Counted from the stretch's first letter, positions 26,650-36,830 are shown. The stretch: DNA of 45,232 nucleotides from an uncultured beta proteobacterium (GCA_903828235.1 CAIKLM010000034.1:1-45232), one strand, 5' to 3'. The notes: generated from the letters alone by a model not told the origin. A program made the numbers and translations.

Positions 26650-29234
26650 GGCGCGTCTCCTTGCGGGGTGAGGGGAAGAGGGTTGTTGGGCTGGCCGGCC
26701 TCGATGAGCATCTCGATATGCAGCTCCGACACATGGAGCTGCCCGTCCAGTGCCAACCACAGCTCGTCGGGCCCGGGCAGCGGCTCGGTGAAGGTGAGCC
26801 ACTCGCCCTCCTCCGCCAGCCGCTCCAGCATGGCCAGCCACAGCGGGTTGCGCAGGTCGATCCACAGCGGCTTGCGGTTGGCGTTCAACACGTCGGCGCT
26901 GACGAGGCTGCCGCGCTCGGCCGTCGGCTGGTGGCGCTGCGCGAAGAACACCGGCGGCAGCTGCCAGCGGCCGGCCTCGCGCCGTGCGGCGAGCAGCCGC
27001 TCGCCAGGCGTGCCGGCGAACCAGTGCTCACGCAGGTGGACGGTGGACACCCACCACGTGGCCCGCCGCAGCACCAGCGCGCCCTGGGCCAGCCGCGGCT
27101 CGAAGCGCACCGGCGTGTCGACCTGGTCGGCGGGCGGCGCGAAATCGGGCCGCGCGATCAGGTAGGGCTGGGTCAGGATGGACAGCGCATAGCGCAGCCC
27201 CCAGATCGGCGACGGGAAGGTCGTGCCCAGGTACATCAGGTTCAGCGGCCGGCCTTCGGCGTCGCCAACGTCCAGCAGGCCGGTCTGCGGGTTGTGCTGG
27301 ATGCGCAGCGCGGCGGCGTCGATGACCTCGTCGTCGGGCAATGTCAGCGGCTCGCCAGGCCAGCGCAGCACGCGCGGCGTGAGGCGCCGGTGGGCCTGCA
27401 AGTCGCTGCAGTGGCCGCCGATGGGCACGTCCACCGGCTCGCGGTGGCCGCTGACGCGCTGCAGCCACGGCACCAGGCGGTCGCACAGCTCGCGCTGGCC
27501 GGGCTGCTCGCCGTTGGTGAAACGCGCCGCCAGCCAGCCGGCGCCGTCGAACACGCGGTTGACGACGACGCAGGGCGGCCGGCCGCCGCGGCCCGCCGCG
27601 ATCTGCACCTGCACCGTGACCGGCACGCACACGCCCGGCTGCGCCGCCCTCGGCGCCTCGCCCGACCAGCGCGCGCCGAACTCGGGCACGTCCACCAGCT
27701 TGTCGGCCACCTGCAGCAGGAACTCGACCGCGTCGGTGCAGGTGCCGCCCTCCCCGAAACGGGCGACGAAATGGTCGCGCAGCCTGCGGTAGTAGCCCGA
27801 CTCCACCACCTGCCCCGCCAAAAACGCCTGCAGGTCGGCCAGTGGCGCCAACAGCTCCGGCCCGGCCTCGCCCTGCACGCCGCTGGCCCAGCAGTCCTCC
27901 AGCACCAGGTTGTGCAGCGGCTCAGGCGGCGTGGCGGCCAGCGCCGCCTCTAGCCCGCGCTGCGCGGTGCGCACGCCGTCCAGCAGTGTGATGCGGGCCT
28001 CGCCCTGCGCGGTGGCGACGGCATCGGCATCGGCCTGCAGCCGGCGCAGCGTGGCCGCATGGCCGCGCAGTGCCACGCTGCGGCTGCCCTCCCAGCGCGA
28101 GGCCAGACGCTGCAGCGGCGCGTCATCGAAGGCGTCGGACGCATCCGGCGGCATCAGCACGCCGCGCTCCAGCAGCTTCACGACCGTGGCATCGGCCGTG
28201 GCTGCATCCATGCCCTGCGCGCGCAGCAGCTGCACCCAGTGCGACCACGGCGCCGCGCCGGCCTGCTGCAGCCCCTGCCACAGCGCCGGCTCCAGGCGGA
28301 ACTGCGCGAAGCGCTGCTCCCACCACGGCCGGCCCAGCAGCACCACCTCGCGGCTGCACAGGCCATGAACCCGCTGGTTGGCGCCGCCCTTGAGCGTGGG
28401 GTTGGCACAAAGCAGCAGGTCGCCCGCGCGGCCGGCCTCGGGCAGGGCCAGCCGGTGAAGCCGCGCCGCCGCACCGCGGTTGAGGTGCACGGTGTTGCGG
28501 TAGGTCACCGCGTCGCCGCGCGGCATGGCGCCGGCCGCGTCGGGCGCGATGCCGACCACCGACAGGCTCATGAAGCTGGAGAACGGGCTGGTCTTGGCCG
28601 CCGCGCGGGCCATGTAGCCGAGCAGCGAGCGCTCCAGGTTGTCGGGCGTGGGCGCGGTGGGCAGGCGCTTCTCGCGCGCGGCGCTGCGCTCCACGCCGGC
28701 ACTGGCGAAGGCCAGGCCCCGGCGGAAGGTGGCGCGTGTGAGCGGCTGGCGCAGCGCCGGGCGGGTCACGGCCTGCAGCTCGGCCAGCAGACCGGCCTCC
28801 AGCGCGGCCAGCGCGTCGACCCGGTCCTGCTGCGCCGCCGCCCAGGCGTCGAAGGCGGCTCGCTCGGTGTCGCTGGCCAGCAGCGCGCGAGCGGCGTCGC
28901 GCTGCGCGGGCTTGATGGCGGCGGCGCGGCCGTTGTGAACGTCGCGCTTCAGGGCCAGCACCTGCCGGCGTGTGGCGTTGTCGTCCTCGGCAATGCGCGG
29001 CACGGCGGCATGTAATGCGGCGGCGACCGCGTCGCGCTTGGCGGCCAGCACCTGCTCGGCGGCGACGATGCGCTCGATGCGTGCTTCGGTGTCGGGCAGG
29101 CGCAGCGCGTCCAGCACGCGCAGCGGCAGTGCAGCGGCGCGCAACAGCGCAAACGGCGCCATGCCGGGCCGCGGCGGGCGCGGCGCAGCGGCGCGGGCGG
29201 CCAGCGCGGCGAGGTCGTGCAGTACGTCTTCCAT
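26646..29234 (-). CDS. LanB-type dehydratase, glutamylation subunit
   Basis: The 862-residue protein corresponds to the large N-terminal domain of lanthipeptide dehydratases, which uses glutamyl-tRNA to glutamylate Ser/Thr of a precursor peptide. The diagnostic stretch ARAAAKTSPFSSFMSLSVVG lies at about residue 205. Other family-like segments are VHLNRGAAARLHRL, LWIDLRNPLWLAMLERL and ELHIEMLIEAG near the end. The small elimination domain is not attached; it is encoded separately at 34701-35648, as in thiopeptide and goadsporin-type pathways. The product acts in the cytoplasm and makes dehydroalanine/dehydrobutyrine with its partner. The start ATG overlaps the upstream stop by one base. Confidence 0.85.
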
Positions 29235-30379
29235 CACAGCGCTCCTTGTTGCGGGACGAGCAGCCACCAGGCCACCAGCAGCGCGGCGCTGGCCTGCAGG
29301 TGCAGCGAGCAGGCGATGCGGTACCAAGCCACGGTCTTGAAGTGCGAAAGGCGCGCACGTTCACGGGTCAGCGCCGAGCGGCGGGCGAGCTCGTCGCCGA
29401 GCAGCGCCTCCACCATGCGGCTGCCGTCGCTGGGGGCCAGCGGGTTGGTGTCCAGGATCACGAACACCGCGCACAGCAGCAGCAGCGTCTGGGCCGCGGC
29501 GTTGCCGGGGTCGGCCAGCAGCCAGGCGGCGGCAGCGCCCGCGCCCAGCGCGTCCACCACCGGGCCGGCGGCGGCCACCCAGAAGCGTGGCGTACGTCGG
29601 GCGACGTGGTACATGCGGCTGGTGTTGACGTAGGGGCCTGGCATCACGCCGCCGTGCAGCATCAGGCCCGCGTCGCCCACGGCCACGCCGGCCAGCCGGC
29701 AGGCCAGCGCATGCGCGGCCTCGTGCAGCGGCACGACGACGCCGATGAACAGCAGCAGGCCGAGCACGCTGAACTGCGTGAACAGCGCCATCGGATGCGG
29801 CAGGCCGCCGCGCGCCACCAGCACGGCCACGGCGGCCACGGCGGCGGCGCCCAGCAGCGCCAGCAGCGCCCAGCCAACGGCGGCAGGCAGGCGCAGCAGC
29901 GGCGCGGCCAGCCGGCGAGCCAGCGGGTCGGCATCAAAGGCGACCCAGGGCTGCAGGGCGCTGCGCGCGCGCGCCGGCTCGGCGGTGCCGATCAGGCCGG
30001 CCTCGTCGAGCTGGCCGAGGAAGCGGCGCAGCTTGGCGTCCACGTCGGCGGCGCGCGGGTGGCGCTCCTGCAGGCGCCGCGCCAGCGATTCGAACGACGC
30101 GCCCTCCACCAGCAGCGGCACCAGGTCATACGCCGCCGTGCTGACGCGCACTGAGCGGCCCTCGGCAGGCTCCACCAGCACCATGCCGGTGGGGCGCTGC
30201 ACGCGCGCGACGCCGGAGCGGATGCGGTAGAGCGCTGCCGTCGCCTGCACGGGCCGAGCGCACGGCCGCTCCCAAGCCGGCACGTCATGGTGATGTGCTT
30301 GCGGCTCAATGCCGCAGGCATCACCGTCCCCTCGGGGGACCGAATTGGGTACACCTTGGACGAGGGGCTCAGTGTTCAT
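29234..30379 (-). CDS. RRE-like domain fused to an M50-type membrane zinc protease
   Basis: In this 381-residue protein, residues about 48-131 look like a PqqD/RRE winged helix that binds RiPP leader peptides (GMVLVEPAEGRSVRVS, then YDLVPLLVEGASFESLARRL). Membrane helices follow at about 166-188 and 203-218. The zinc motif HEAAH is at 219-223, and a third-ligand motif NPLAPSDG at 312-319, as in site-2 proteases. The likely role is leader removal or another membrane-associated step on the precursor. It overlaps the upstream gene by 11 nt. Retained HExxH and Asp suggest activity. Function is inferred from the domain pairing and context. Confidence 0.8.
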   Translation of the reverse strand: MNTEPLVQGVPNSVPRGDGDACGIEPQAHHHDVPAWERPCARPVQATAALYRIRSGVARVQRPTGMVLVEPAEGRSVRVSTAAYDLVPLLVEGASFESLARRLQERHPRAADVDAKLRRFLGQLDEAGLIGTAEPARARSALQPWVAFDADPLARRLAAPLLRLPAAVGWALLALLGAAAVAAVAVLVARGGLPHPMALFTQFSVLGLLLFIGVVVPLHEAAHALACRLAGVAVGDAGLMLHGGVMPGPYVNTSRMYHVARRTPRFWVAAAGPVVDALGAGAAAAWLLADPGNAAAQTLLLLCAVFVILDTNPLAPSDGSRMVEALLGDELARRSALTRERARLSHFKTVAWYRIACSLHLQASAALLVAWWLLVPQQGAL

Positions 30380-32729
30380 TGGCGTACCCCAGGCTGACAC
30401 CGAACAGCGGGCAGTCGGTGTAGCGGTCGATGCCCAGCAACCGGCCCCAGCCGTCTTCGGCCAGGCCTCCCCACGGGCACGCGCCAAGCGACAGCGCCTC
30501 GGCCGCCAGCGTGGCGCGCGCGGCCAGCGCGCCGGCCCGCGAGATCAGCTCGCGGTAGCCTCTGGCGCCGTGGGCCGTCACGGCCTGCTCGAAGTCGCCG
30601 GTGATGTAGAGCACGGCCGGCGCGCGGGCCAGCGACTGTTGCAGCATGGTGGCCAGCACCTCGTCGGCACCGACCTGCTCGCGCAGGCAGGTCAGCCGGC
30701 CTTCTGCGGCCTCCCAGCGGTAGACGCCCTGGCCGGCGACGGCCAGCCACAGCGTCAGCCGCACCGGCAGCGCGCCGCCGCGCAGCAGCGCGTCGTCCAC
30801 GCCGTGAGTCACCGCCAGCACCTGCTGCAGCACGGCCAGCGGCAGCGGCCGGTCGGCATAGCTGCGCCGGGAGCGGCGTTGCAGCATCAGCCGCTGCAGC
30901 GGCGGCACGGTGCCCACGGCGGCCAGCGCGGTGGCAGCCACGGTGCTGGGCCGGGGGCCCCGCAGCGGCACGGTGCGGCGCGACGACAGCGCCGCCAGCA
31001 TGTCCACGTACTGGTGCGCCACCACCTGCGCCGGCACGTCCAGCGGCTCGACGTGGCCCAGACCCCAGACGAAGGTGACCATGTTGCGCGTGCCCACCGT
31101 GGGCAGGCTGATCGCCTCGGCGACGGCGGCATCCCGCGCGTCCACCAGGTCGCGGTAGGGCACACCGGCGGCGCGCAGCAGGTCATCCATGAAGGCACGG
31201 GTGACGCCGGCATCCAGGTGGCCGAATCGGAACGCGAAGTCGTTGTACTTCTGGCGCACCTTGGTGAGATGGGCGGTGCCCACCAGCAGCACCGGTGGCA
31301 GCTCGGCCGGGGCCAGGCCCAGCGCGCCGGCCAGCACGGTGTCGGACGTGGCCCGCAGGCGCTCCAGCACATGCTCGTAGGCGAAGTAGTGGTATACGCC
31401 CGGCGCCAGGCCCGGCAGGTCGCGCACGACGACGAACAGCTCCGCCGAGCCCAGGCCGCCGGCGCTGGGCGCGATGCGGCGGCCATCCGTCGTGTGGCCG
31501 GCGGCCAGGCGCAGCAGCGTGGCCAGCAGCGGCGGCGTCAGCGCGCGCAGCGGCCGGGGCGCGCCGTCCCATGCGGGCGGCGCATCCAGCGGCTCGTCCG
31601 GCGGCAGCGGCACTCGCACGGCACCGTGGTAGGGCAGCGGCGCCTCCTTGGTGATGAGCATATTGGCCGCCGCGTAATGCATCTGGTAGTCGCGCGGGTG
31701 CAGCAGCTCGCGCGGCGGCATGCCGTTGGCGGCGTTGTGCAGCAGCCAGAGCAGGCCGTCAGGCTCGTCCAGGTCGGGGCCGCAGCCGTCCAGGCCGCAA
31801 TGCGCGCAGCCGGGCAGCCGGGCCAGCGGGTGCTCGGAATAGATGCGCTCCTGCCCGAGCCGCTGGTGGACATGGCAGACGTTGTAGAGGTTGGGCTTGC
31901 CGATGCCGCTGACGAGGTGGAAGGCCTGCAGCGCGACGACGCCGCACCAGAACGGCAGGTCGTCCGCCGGGGCGCCGGGCTCGGCACCGCGCAGCCGGCG
32001 CATGCAGTGCGGGCAGGCGGACTGGCCGGGCATGAACAGCGGGCCGATCTCGACACTGCGGTCCGTCACGCGCGCATGCAACACGCGCACGCCGCGCTGC
32101 CAGGCCGCGTCCAGCCAGGCGACATCGTCGTCGGCCCCCTCGAACACGGCGACGGCGAGGTCGGTGGCGGGGTCCAGCGCCTGCAGCGCGGTCACGTCCC
32201 TCGCGGTCTCGACGCGGCCCAGCCCGCAGCCCTGCAGCGCGTCGCGCAGCGCATCGGCCGCGCGGCCGCTGCCGAGCACGGCCAAGCCGGCGCCGGCGAG
32301 ACGGTCGAGCGCGCCGCTGCGACCTGTATTGACGCGCGTCACGTCGATATACCGGCCGCAGAACGCGGCGGTGTCGGCCAGCGACGCGTCCACCTCGCGC
32401 GGCACGCCGTCTTCCAGCAGGCCGCGGCTGAACAGCATGGCCAGCGCCTCGAACACGGCCTGCGGCGGGTAGGGTGCGAAGGCGCCGAGCAGCTCGGCCA
32501 CCGTGCGCGTGCCGTCCAGCGCCTGCAGCAGTCGCGGCACGAAGCTGCGCGCGGCACGACCGTTGAGCACCTGGGTGTCGCGCGCACCTTCGATCAGCAG
32601 GCCGGTGGCGCCGTAGGGCAGCACCAGCAGCTCAGGGATGGCGCGCGGCCGCTCGGGCAGTTGCAGCTCGGCATCGTTGGCGAAGCTGGAGCCGATGACG
32701 GCGGAGGACAGTTGCAGACTTGCGTTCAT
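30369..32729 (-). CDS. Fusion of an E1-like RiPP partner protein and a SagB-type dehydrogenase
   Basis: In this 786-residue protein, residues about 30-110 resemble an RRE winged helix. Residues 110-340 are an ocin-ThiF/E1-like region with zinc-type pairs CPHC (239-242) and CAHC (308-311). From about 400 a SagB/nitroreductase part begins (GRRIAPSAGGLGSAELFVVV, VYHYF), followed by a second nitroreductase half (RRSRRSYADRPLPLAVLQQVL to the end). SagB-type FMN enzymes oxidise azolines to azoles; the E1-like part presents the leader to the YcaO. The second half is more degenerate. The ATG overlaps the upstream stop (ATGA). The fusion order is unusual. Confidence 0.85.
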   Translation of the reverse strand: MNASLQLSSAVIGSSFANDAELQLPERPRAIPELLVLPYGATGLLIEGARDTQVLNGRAARSFVPRLLQALDGTRTVAELLGAFAPYPPQAVFEALAMLFSRGLLEDGVPREVDASLADTAAFCGRYIDVTRVNTGRSGALDRLAGAGLAVLGSGRAADALRDALQGCGLGRVETARDVTALQALDPATDLAVAVFEGADDDVAWLDAAWQRGVRVLHARVTDRSVEIGPLFMPGQSACPHCMRRLRGAEPGAPADDLPFWCGVVALQAFHLVSGIGKPNLYNVCHVHQRLGQERIYSEHPLARLPGCAHCGLDGCGPDLDEPDGLLWLLHNAANGMPPRELLHPRDYQMHYAAANMLITKEAPLPYHGAVRVPLPPDEPLDAPPAWDGAPRPLRALTPPLLATLLRLAAGHTTDGRRIAPSAGGLGSAELFVVVRDLPGLAPGVYHYFAYEHVLERLRATSDTVLAGALGLAPAELPPVLLVGTAHLTKVRQKYNDFAFRFGHLDAGVTRAFMDDLLRAAGVPYRDLVDARDAAVAEAISLPTVGTRNMVTFVWGLGHVEPLDVPAQVVAHQYVDMLAALSSRRTVPLRGPRPSTVAATALAAVGTVPPLQRLMLQRRSRRSYADRPLPLAVLQQVLAVTHGVDDALLRGGALPVRLTLWLAVAGQGVYRWEAAEGRLTCLREQVGADEVLATMLQQSLARAPAVLYITGDFEQAVTAHGARGYRELISRAGALAARATLAAEALSLGACPWGGLAEDGWGRLLGIDRYTDCPLFGVSLGYANEH

Positions 32730-33361
32730 GACAGCAGCTCCTCGACGACCGGCGCCAGCTGGTTGATGAAGCGGCTGCCGGGCGGGCCGTCGTGCCGGAG
32801 GCCGCATCGCGGGCAGGCGTGGATGCCGAGCACGGCGGTCTCCTGCACGGCGGCGGTGACGACGTCCACCAGCCGCAGCCGGCCGGCCAGCCGCTCGGGC
32901 GCCGACAGGTCCTCGGCCAGCGACGCGCCGGCGATGTGCACCAGCGGCGTGATGAAGCCGGGCAGGCCCAGCGACGGGCCCCGCGCATAGGCACGCTCCA
33001 GCACCATCTCGCGCTCCGGCGCCGGGTGGTGGCTGGCCCAGCGGCGCTGGTAGCAGTGGTAGCAAGGCCCGTGGCCGGGCGCGACGAACGGGCCACAGGT
33101 CAACCGCGTGCCATGCAGCTCGGTCAGCGTCCACGGCACGCGAGCGTCGTGCGCGGCGTCGTCGATCCAGCGGCAGGCCTCGGCGTGCGGGCGCCAGGTG
33201 GCCACGGCCAGCGCCGAGGCGCTGCGCACGAGTTGCGCGGCCTGCGCGGGGCTGTCGGGCAGCGGTGTGCTGCGCACGTCGCGGTCGGGCAGCAGCGCGG
33301 CCAGGCGACGGCCCACCGCATGGCCGAACTCGCCGGCCGTCAGAACGAGGAGGGGTTTCAT
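32726..33361 (-). CDS. E1-like cyclodehydratase partner (TOMM C-protein type)
   Basis: The 211-residue protein has FVAPGHGPCYHCYQRRW (Cys pair 100-103) and a second pair CPRC (183-186), a zinc tetrathiolate as in the TOMM cyclodehydratase-domain family (ocin-ThiF-like). The N-terminus (LLVLTAGEFGHAVGRRL) is Rossmann-like but lacks a full GxGxxG ATP loop. It is expected to bridge the precursor and the neighbouring YcaO. It overlaps both neighbours by 4 nt. Confidence 0.8.
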   Translation of the reverse strand: MKPLLVLTAGEFGHAVGRRLAALLPDRDVRSTPLPDSPAQAAQLVRSASALAVATWRPHAEACRWIDDAAHDARVPWTLTELHGTRLTCGPFVAPGHGPCYHCYQRRWASHHPAPEREMVLERAYARGPSLGLPGFITPLVHIAGASLAEDLSAPERLAGRLRLVDVVTAAVQETAVLGIHACPRCGLRHDGPPGSRFINQLAPVVEELLS

Positions 33362-34701
33362 GCAAAGGGTTGTGGCAAGGGGTTGATGTCGTCCTCCGCC
33401 AGCGCGCCGAAGCCGGCGCAGCGGGGGTAGTCGTAAAGGCGCGGCGTGCCGAGGAAGCGGCCCCGCTGCACCGAGCTCATGGGCATCAGGCCGGGGATGA
33501 CGGCCCGCACCACCCACACGCCCAGGCGGCGCAGCTCGTCGCTGGTCAGGTCGACCATGACAACCTCCATGTCGAGCTTGCGCAGCCGCTCGAGCAGGTA
33601 GCGCAGCCGGCCGGCCTCGTCCTCGGGCGCGTCGATCTCCACATCGGCCAGCGGCCGGCGGTAGGGCGACTTCATCAGGAATTCGAAGGCGTGGCGGAAC
33701 TCTGGCCGGCCCAGGTGGTGGGCGCCGTCGTACAGAGAGCGGAAGTCGTCGCTGTCCGCCGGCACGTCGTCCACCAGGCGCAGCACGGGGCGCGCGGGGG
33801 CCGCCTCGCGGATGGTCTTGGCGCAGGCCTCGGCGGCGCTGAAGCCGCAGGCGCAGTTGACGTACTGCGCCACGCTGGGGTGACCGTCCAGCAGCTGCAC
33901 GGCGTAGACGGTGGGGATGCCGACGTCGGTGGTGGCGTCGAAGAACTCGTGCTGCACGAGGCTGCGTTCCAGCACACGGTGGTTGGGCGCCAGCACGGGC
34001 GGCAGCGGCTGCGTCAGCGTGATGCGTGGCAGCGGCAGCCTGGCCAGCCAGGTCATCGCGATGGCGTCGCGCTCGATGACCTCGCAGATGGCCGAGATCA
34101 TGGCCGCCGCCGGCCGCACATGCGCGGCCACGCCGGTGGAGATCTGCTGCCAGAAGCGCTCGGTGCGGCTGGTGTTCAGGTACAGGTGCGTGGTGACCGC
34201 CGGCACGAAGCGCTCGCACCGCCGCGTGAGCGACCAGCCACGCGTCCAGCGGATGGGCAGGCTCTTGTCCGGTGCGATGAACGGGCAGCCGGCGACGGCG
34301 AGCTCGCGCTCGGAGCAGCGGGCCAGGCGGTCCAGGTCGATGGCGGCGGCGCCCAATTCGTTGGCGCTGGCGACGATGAACTCGTCGGTGCTGTAGGCCA
34401 TGTTGGCGTAGCGCTCGGCGCCTTCCATGACGGCGCGCAGCCAGGCCAGCTCGGTGTCGATGTCGGCCCCGGCCCCACCCAGCGGCTCCTCCATCACGTC
34501 GCGGCCGTCGGGCTGCTGCACGTGCGGGAAGATCTTGGTCAGGTTGTCGAGGTTGGAGACGGCGATGTCGAAGTCGGGCGCCGTGTGCTCGCCCTCCAGC
34601 CGCGACACGCCCGACAGCAGCCCGCCGGTGGGCAGCAGGATGCGCGCCACCGGGTACTTGGCCCGCAGGTAGGACTCGCGCAGGTTCAGCACCGGGTTCA
34701 T
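33358..34701 (-). CDS. YcaO cyclodehydratase of the azoline-forming type
   Basis: The 447-residue ATP-dependent enzyme cyclises Cys/Ser/Thr side chains onto the preceding amide to form azolines. ATP-site motifs are AVMEGAERYANMAYS (about residue 92) and AMISAICEVIERDAIAMTW (about 205), with CACGFSAAEACAKTIREA further on. The C-terminus ends in INPLPQPFA, containing the PxPxP motif required in azoline-forming YcaOs. It is coupled to the E1-like gene downstream and the elimination gene upstream. This distinguishes it from the TfuA-linked YcaO in the same operon. Confidence 0.9.
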   Translation of the reverse strand: MNPVLNLRESYLRAKYPVARILLPTGGLLSGVSRLEGEHTAPDFDIAVSNLDNLTKIFPHVQQPDGRDVMEEPLGGAGADIDTELAWLRAVMEGAERYANMAYSTDEFIVASANELGAAAIDLDRLARCSERELAVAGCPFIAPDKSLPIRWTRGWSLTRRCERFVPAVTTHLYLNTSRTERFWQQISTGVAAHVRPAAAMISAICEVIERDAIAMTWLARLPLPRITLTQPLPPVLAPNHRVLERSLVQHEFFDATTDVGIPTVYAVQLLDGHPSVAQYVNCACGFSAAEACAKTIREAAPARPVLRLVDDVPADSDDFRSLYDGAHHLGRPEFRHAFEFLMKSPYRRPLADVEIDAPEDEAGRLRYLLERLRKLDMEVVMVDLTSDELRRLGVWVVRAVIPGLMPMSSVQRGRFLGTPRLYDYPRCAGFGALAEDDINPLPQPFA

Positions 34702-35648
34702 CACAGAGCTCCTGCCGGGACGCCTGCGGTCACGCCCTGCGCCTGACGCTCCAACAGCGCGGCGATGTAGGCCTCCTCCAACCCCGCCAGCCCGAGGCGG
34801 TTGTTCATCAGGTGCACGAGGTTGAAGCCCAACACCTCGGCGGTGGTGTCGGCACGCCGGCCCAGCGCGGCGTAGTCGGCGGCAGCCTGCTTCACGCAGG
34901 CGCGCCAGGCGGTGACAATGCCGCGCGCCTCGGGGCCCAGCTGCGAGTCGGGCGCGACGAGGCGGATGCCGCGCTCGCTCAGCTCGCGGCCCTTGTCGGC
35001 GAAGGTCTGGCGCCAGTCGTCGGCGGCGGGCGAGCGGCCGTTGAGCCAGTAGTAGCTGTACTCGGCCCAAAAGGTGGCGCGGTCGGCGGCCGGGATGAAG
35101 GCCTCGGCCGCGTCATGCATCAGCACCGGCACCAGATCCTTGCGCGACAGGCGGCCACGCTCCTCCAGTTGCAGCACCTGCACGGCCAGCTGCGAGGACT
35201 GATGGAACACGCGCTCGGCGATGTCCATGCCGGGGCGCGCGCCGTACTTGTCGGTCTCGGGCACATAGCGATCCTCGGCGACGTTGGTGTCGTTGTGCGC
35301 GGCGGTCACGCGGGCCAGGCCTTCCTCGAAGCCGGGCATGCTGACCATGGGGCTGTAGTCACCCGGCGGGTAGCTGTGCAATTCGGCCAGGCGGTCGGCG
35401 CTCATGTCGATGACGACGCGCAGCAGGCTCTCGGCGTCGTCGCCCTCGCGCGCCAGCGCCCGCAGCCGCACATGGATGCCGCGCTCGTCCACGTAGCGCA
35501 GATAGAACCAGGCCTGGGCTCGCTCGGTCAGCACCGGCTCGGCGGCCAGCGCGATCAGCAGGCGGTCCATGCGGTCGATGGCGCGGCCCAGGTAGAGCTT
35601 GACGTAGACCCAGCGGTCGGTGAAGAGGTCGGAAGAAGGCGTGGTCAT
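34701..35648 (-). CDS. LanB-type elimination subunit (SpaB C-terminal-like)
   Basis: The 315-residue protein matches the thiopeptide-type bacteriocin biosynthesis / LanB small domain: DRWVYVKLYLGRAIDRMDRLL at the start, AQAWFYLRYVDERGIHVRLR (conserved Arg and His) at about 45-65, and LGFNLVHLMNNRLGLAGLEEAYIAALL at the end. In split dehydratases it removes glutamate from glutamylated Ser/Thr. Related proteins also act as pyridine synthases in thiopeptides; since only one such protein is present, elimination is the simpler assignment and a pyridine-forming enzyme appears absent. Confidence 0.82.
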   Translation of the reverse strand: MTTPSSDLFTDRWVYVKLYLGRAIDRMDRLLIALAAEPVLTERAQAWFYLRYVDERGIHVRLRALAREGDDAESLLRVVIDMSADRLAELHSYPPGDYSPMVSMPGFEEGLARVTAAHNDTNVAEDRYVPETDKYGARPGMDIAERVFHQSSQLAVQVLQLEERGRLSRKDLVPVLMHDAAEAFIPAADRATFWAEYSYYWLNGRSPAADDWRQTFADKGRELSERGIRLVAPDSQLGPEARGIVTAWRACVKQAAADYAALGRRADTTAEVLGFNLVHLMNNRLGLAGLEEAYIAALLERQAQGVTAGVPAGAL

Positions 35649-35686
35649 GGCAGTCTTTCGAGAAGGGGGGGCGAAGGGGTGGGGGT

Positions 35687-36826
35687 TCAGTTGGGCCGCA
35701 CGGAGCCAGGCTGCGGCAGCGCGGCGCCGGGCGCACGGCGGCTGCGGCCGGACATGTCGAACGAGAAGGTGCGGGTGGCGATGGCGACGGCGGCGGCCGT
35801 CCAGGCGCCCATCGCGGCCAGGTTGACCCACATCGGCCACAGGCCCTCGCGGCCGCTCAGGGCCTGGCGCAGCGCGTCGGCGAGGTAGCTGGCGGGCAGC
35901 ATGTGGGCCACCACCTCCAGCGCGACGGAGCCTTTCGGGTCCCAGAAGATGTTGCCGCCGAACATCATTACGAAGTTCAGGATCATGATGAGCGCCATGC
36001 CCGACTCCAGACTGCGCGGCAGGCCCGCCACCGCATAGCCGAGCGCCACTAGCATGGCCACGCCGACGAGGCACACGCCCGCCACGGTCAGCCAGGTGCC
36101 CAGGCTCAGCGGGATCAGCACCGCGCCTGCGGCCAGCAGCAGCCCCACCTGCACGATGGCCAGCCCGACGCGCATGCCGACCTGGCCGATCAGCAGCTCC
36201 AGCACCGTCAGCGGCGACAGCAGCAGGTAGCGCAGCGTGCCGCGCTCGCGCGCCTTCAGCAGCGGCGTGGCGGTGGCAAACATACCCAGCTGCACCAGGG
36301 CCAGCGCCAGCATGCCGGGGAAGATGAACGCGAAGTTCATGTCGGCGTTGCGCACCAGCGTCTGGATGTGCACCGGGTAGCCGGGCGTCGTGCCCGGGGC
36401 GGCCTCGGCGAGCAGCAGCCGGGCGCGGGCGGCGTCCAGCGCCATGCCGACCATGCTCTGGTAGTTGGCATCGGTCAGCACCTGAACAGTCCCCTCGCCG
36501 GTGCGCAGCGGCGCCGCCGGCACGAACAGCAGCGCCTGCAGCTGGCCGTCGTGCAGCTCGGCACGGCCGCGCGCCTCGTCGATGGTGCGAAAGCTCAGCC
36601 CGGGGCCGGCCAGCGCGGTGAGCAGTTCGCGGGTGTCGGCGTTCTGCTGCGGGTCGATGACGCCGAAGGTGAAGTTGAACGAGGGCTTCACGAGGTTGGA
36701 GCCGACGAGCGCCAGCACAAACAGGAGCGGGAAGACCAGGCTGAGGAACACGCTGCCGAAGTCGCGGATGAACTCCAGGCTCTGCGCGCGAAGCACGGCG
36801 GCGATGCGGGTGAAATCGAGTGTCAT
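35687..36826 (-). CDS. ABC-2 type transporter permease
   Basis: The 379-residue permease has an N-terminal helix (about 20-42), a long extracytoplasmic loop (about 45-180), and five helices in the C-terminal half (about 180-375). The lone first helix plus large loop is the ABC2_membrane_3 plan. It pairs with the ATPase at 36831-37814 (4-nt gap). The set may export the peptide across the inner membrane or give self-immunity; the operon has a second ABC system, so the roles are probably divided. Confidence 0.88.
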   Translation of the reverse strand: MTLDFTRIAAVLRAQSLEFIRDFGSVFLSLVFPLLFVLALVGSNLVKPSFNFTFGVIDPQQNADTRELLTALAGPGLSFRTIDEARGRAELHDGQLQALLFVPAAPLRTGEGTVQVLTDANYQSMVGMALDAARARLLLAEAAPGTTPGYPVHIQTLVRNADMNFAFIFPGMLALALVQLGMFATATPLLKARERGTLRYLLLSPLTVLELLIGQVGMRVGLAIVQVGLLLAAGAVLIPLSLGTWLTVAGVCLVGVAMLVALGYAVAGLPRSLESGMALIMILNFVMMFGGNIFWDPKGSVALEVVAHMLPASYLADALRQALSGREGLWPMWVNLAAMGAWTAAAVAIATRTFSFDMSGRSRRAPGAALPQPGSVRPN

Positions 36827-36830
36827 GGTG

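Noticed and set aside
30309..32990. A very long open frame on the plus strand opposite the E1/SagB gene
   Set aside because: It is a product of high GC in the antisense frame; the translation is Gly/Gln/His/Arg-rich with no family pattern, while the minus strand has clear domains.
34701..35648. Pyridine synthase making this a classic thiopeptide cluster
   Set aside because: Only one LanB small-domain protein is present and the split dehydratase needs it for elimination; a macrocycle cannot be claimed.
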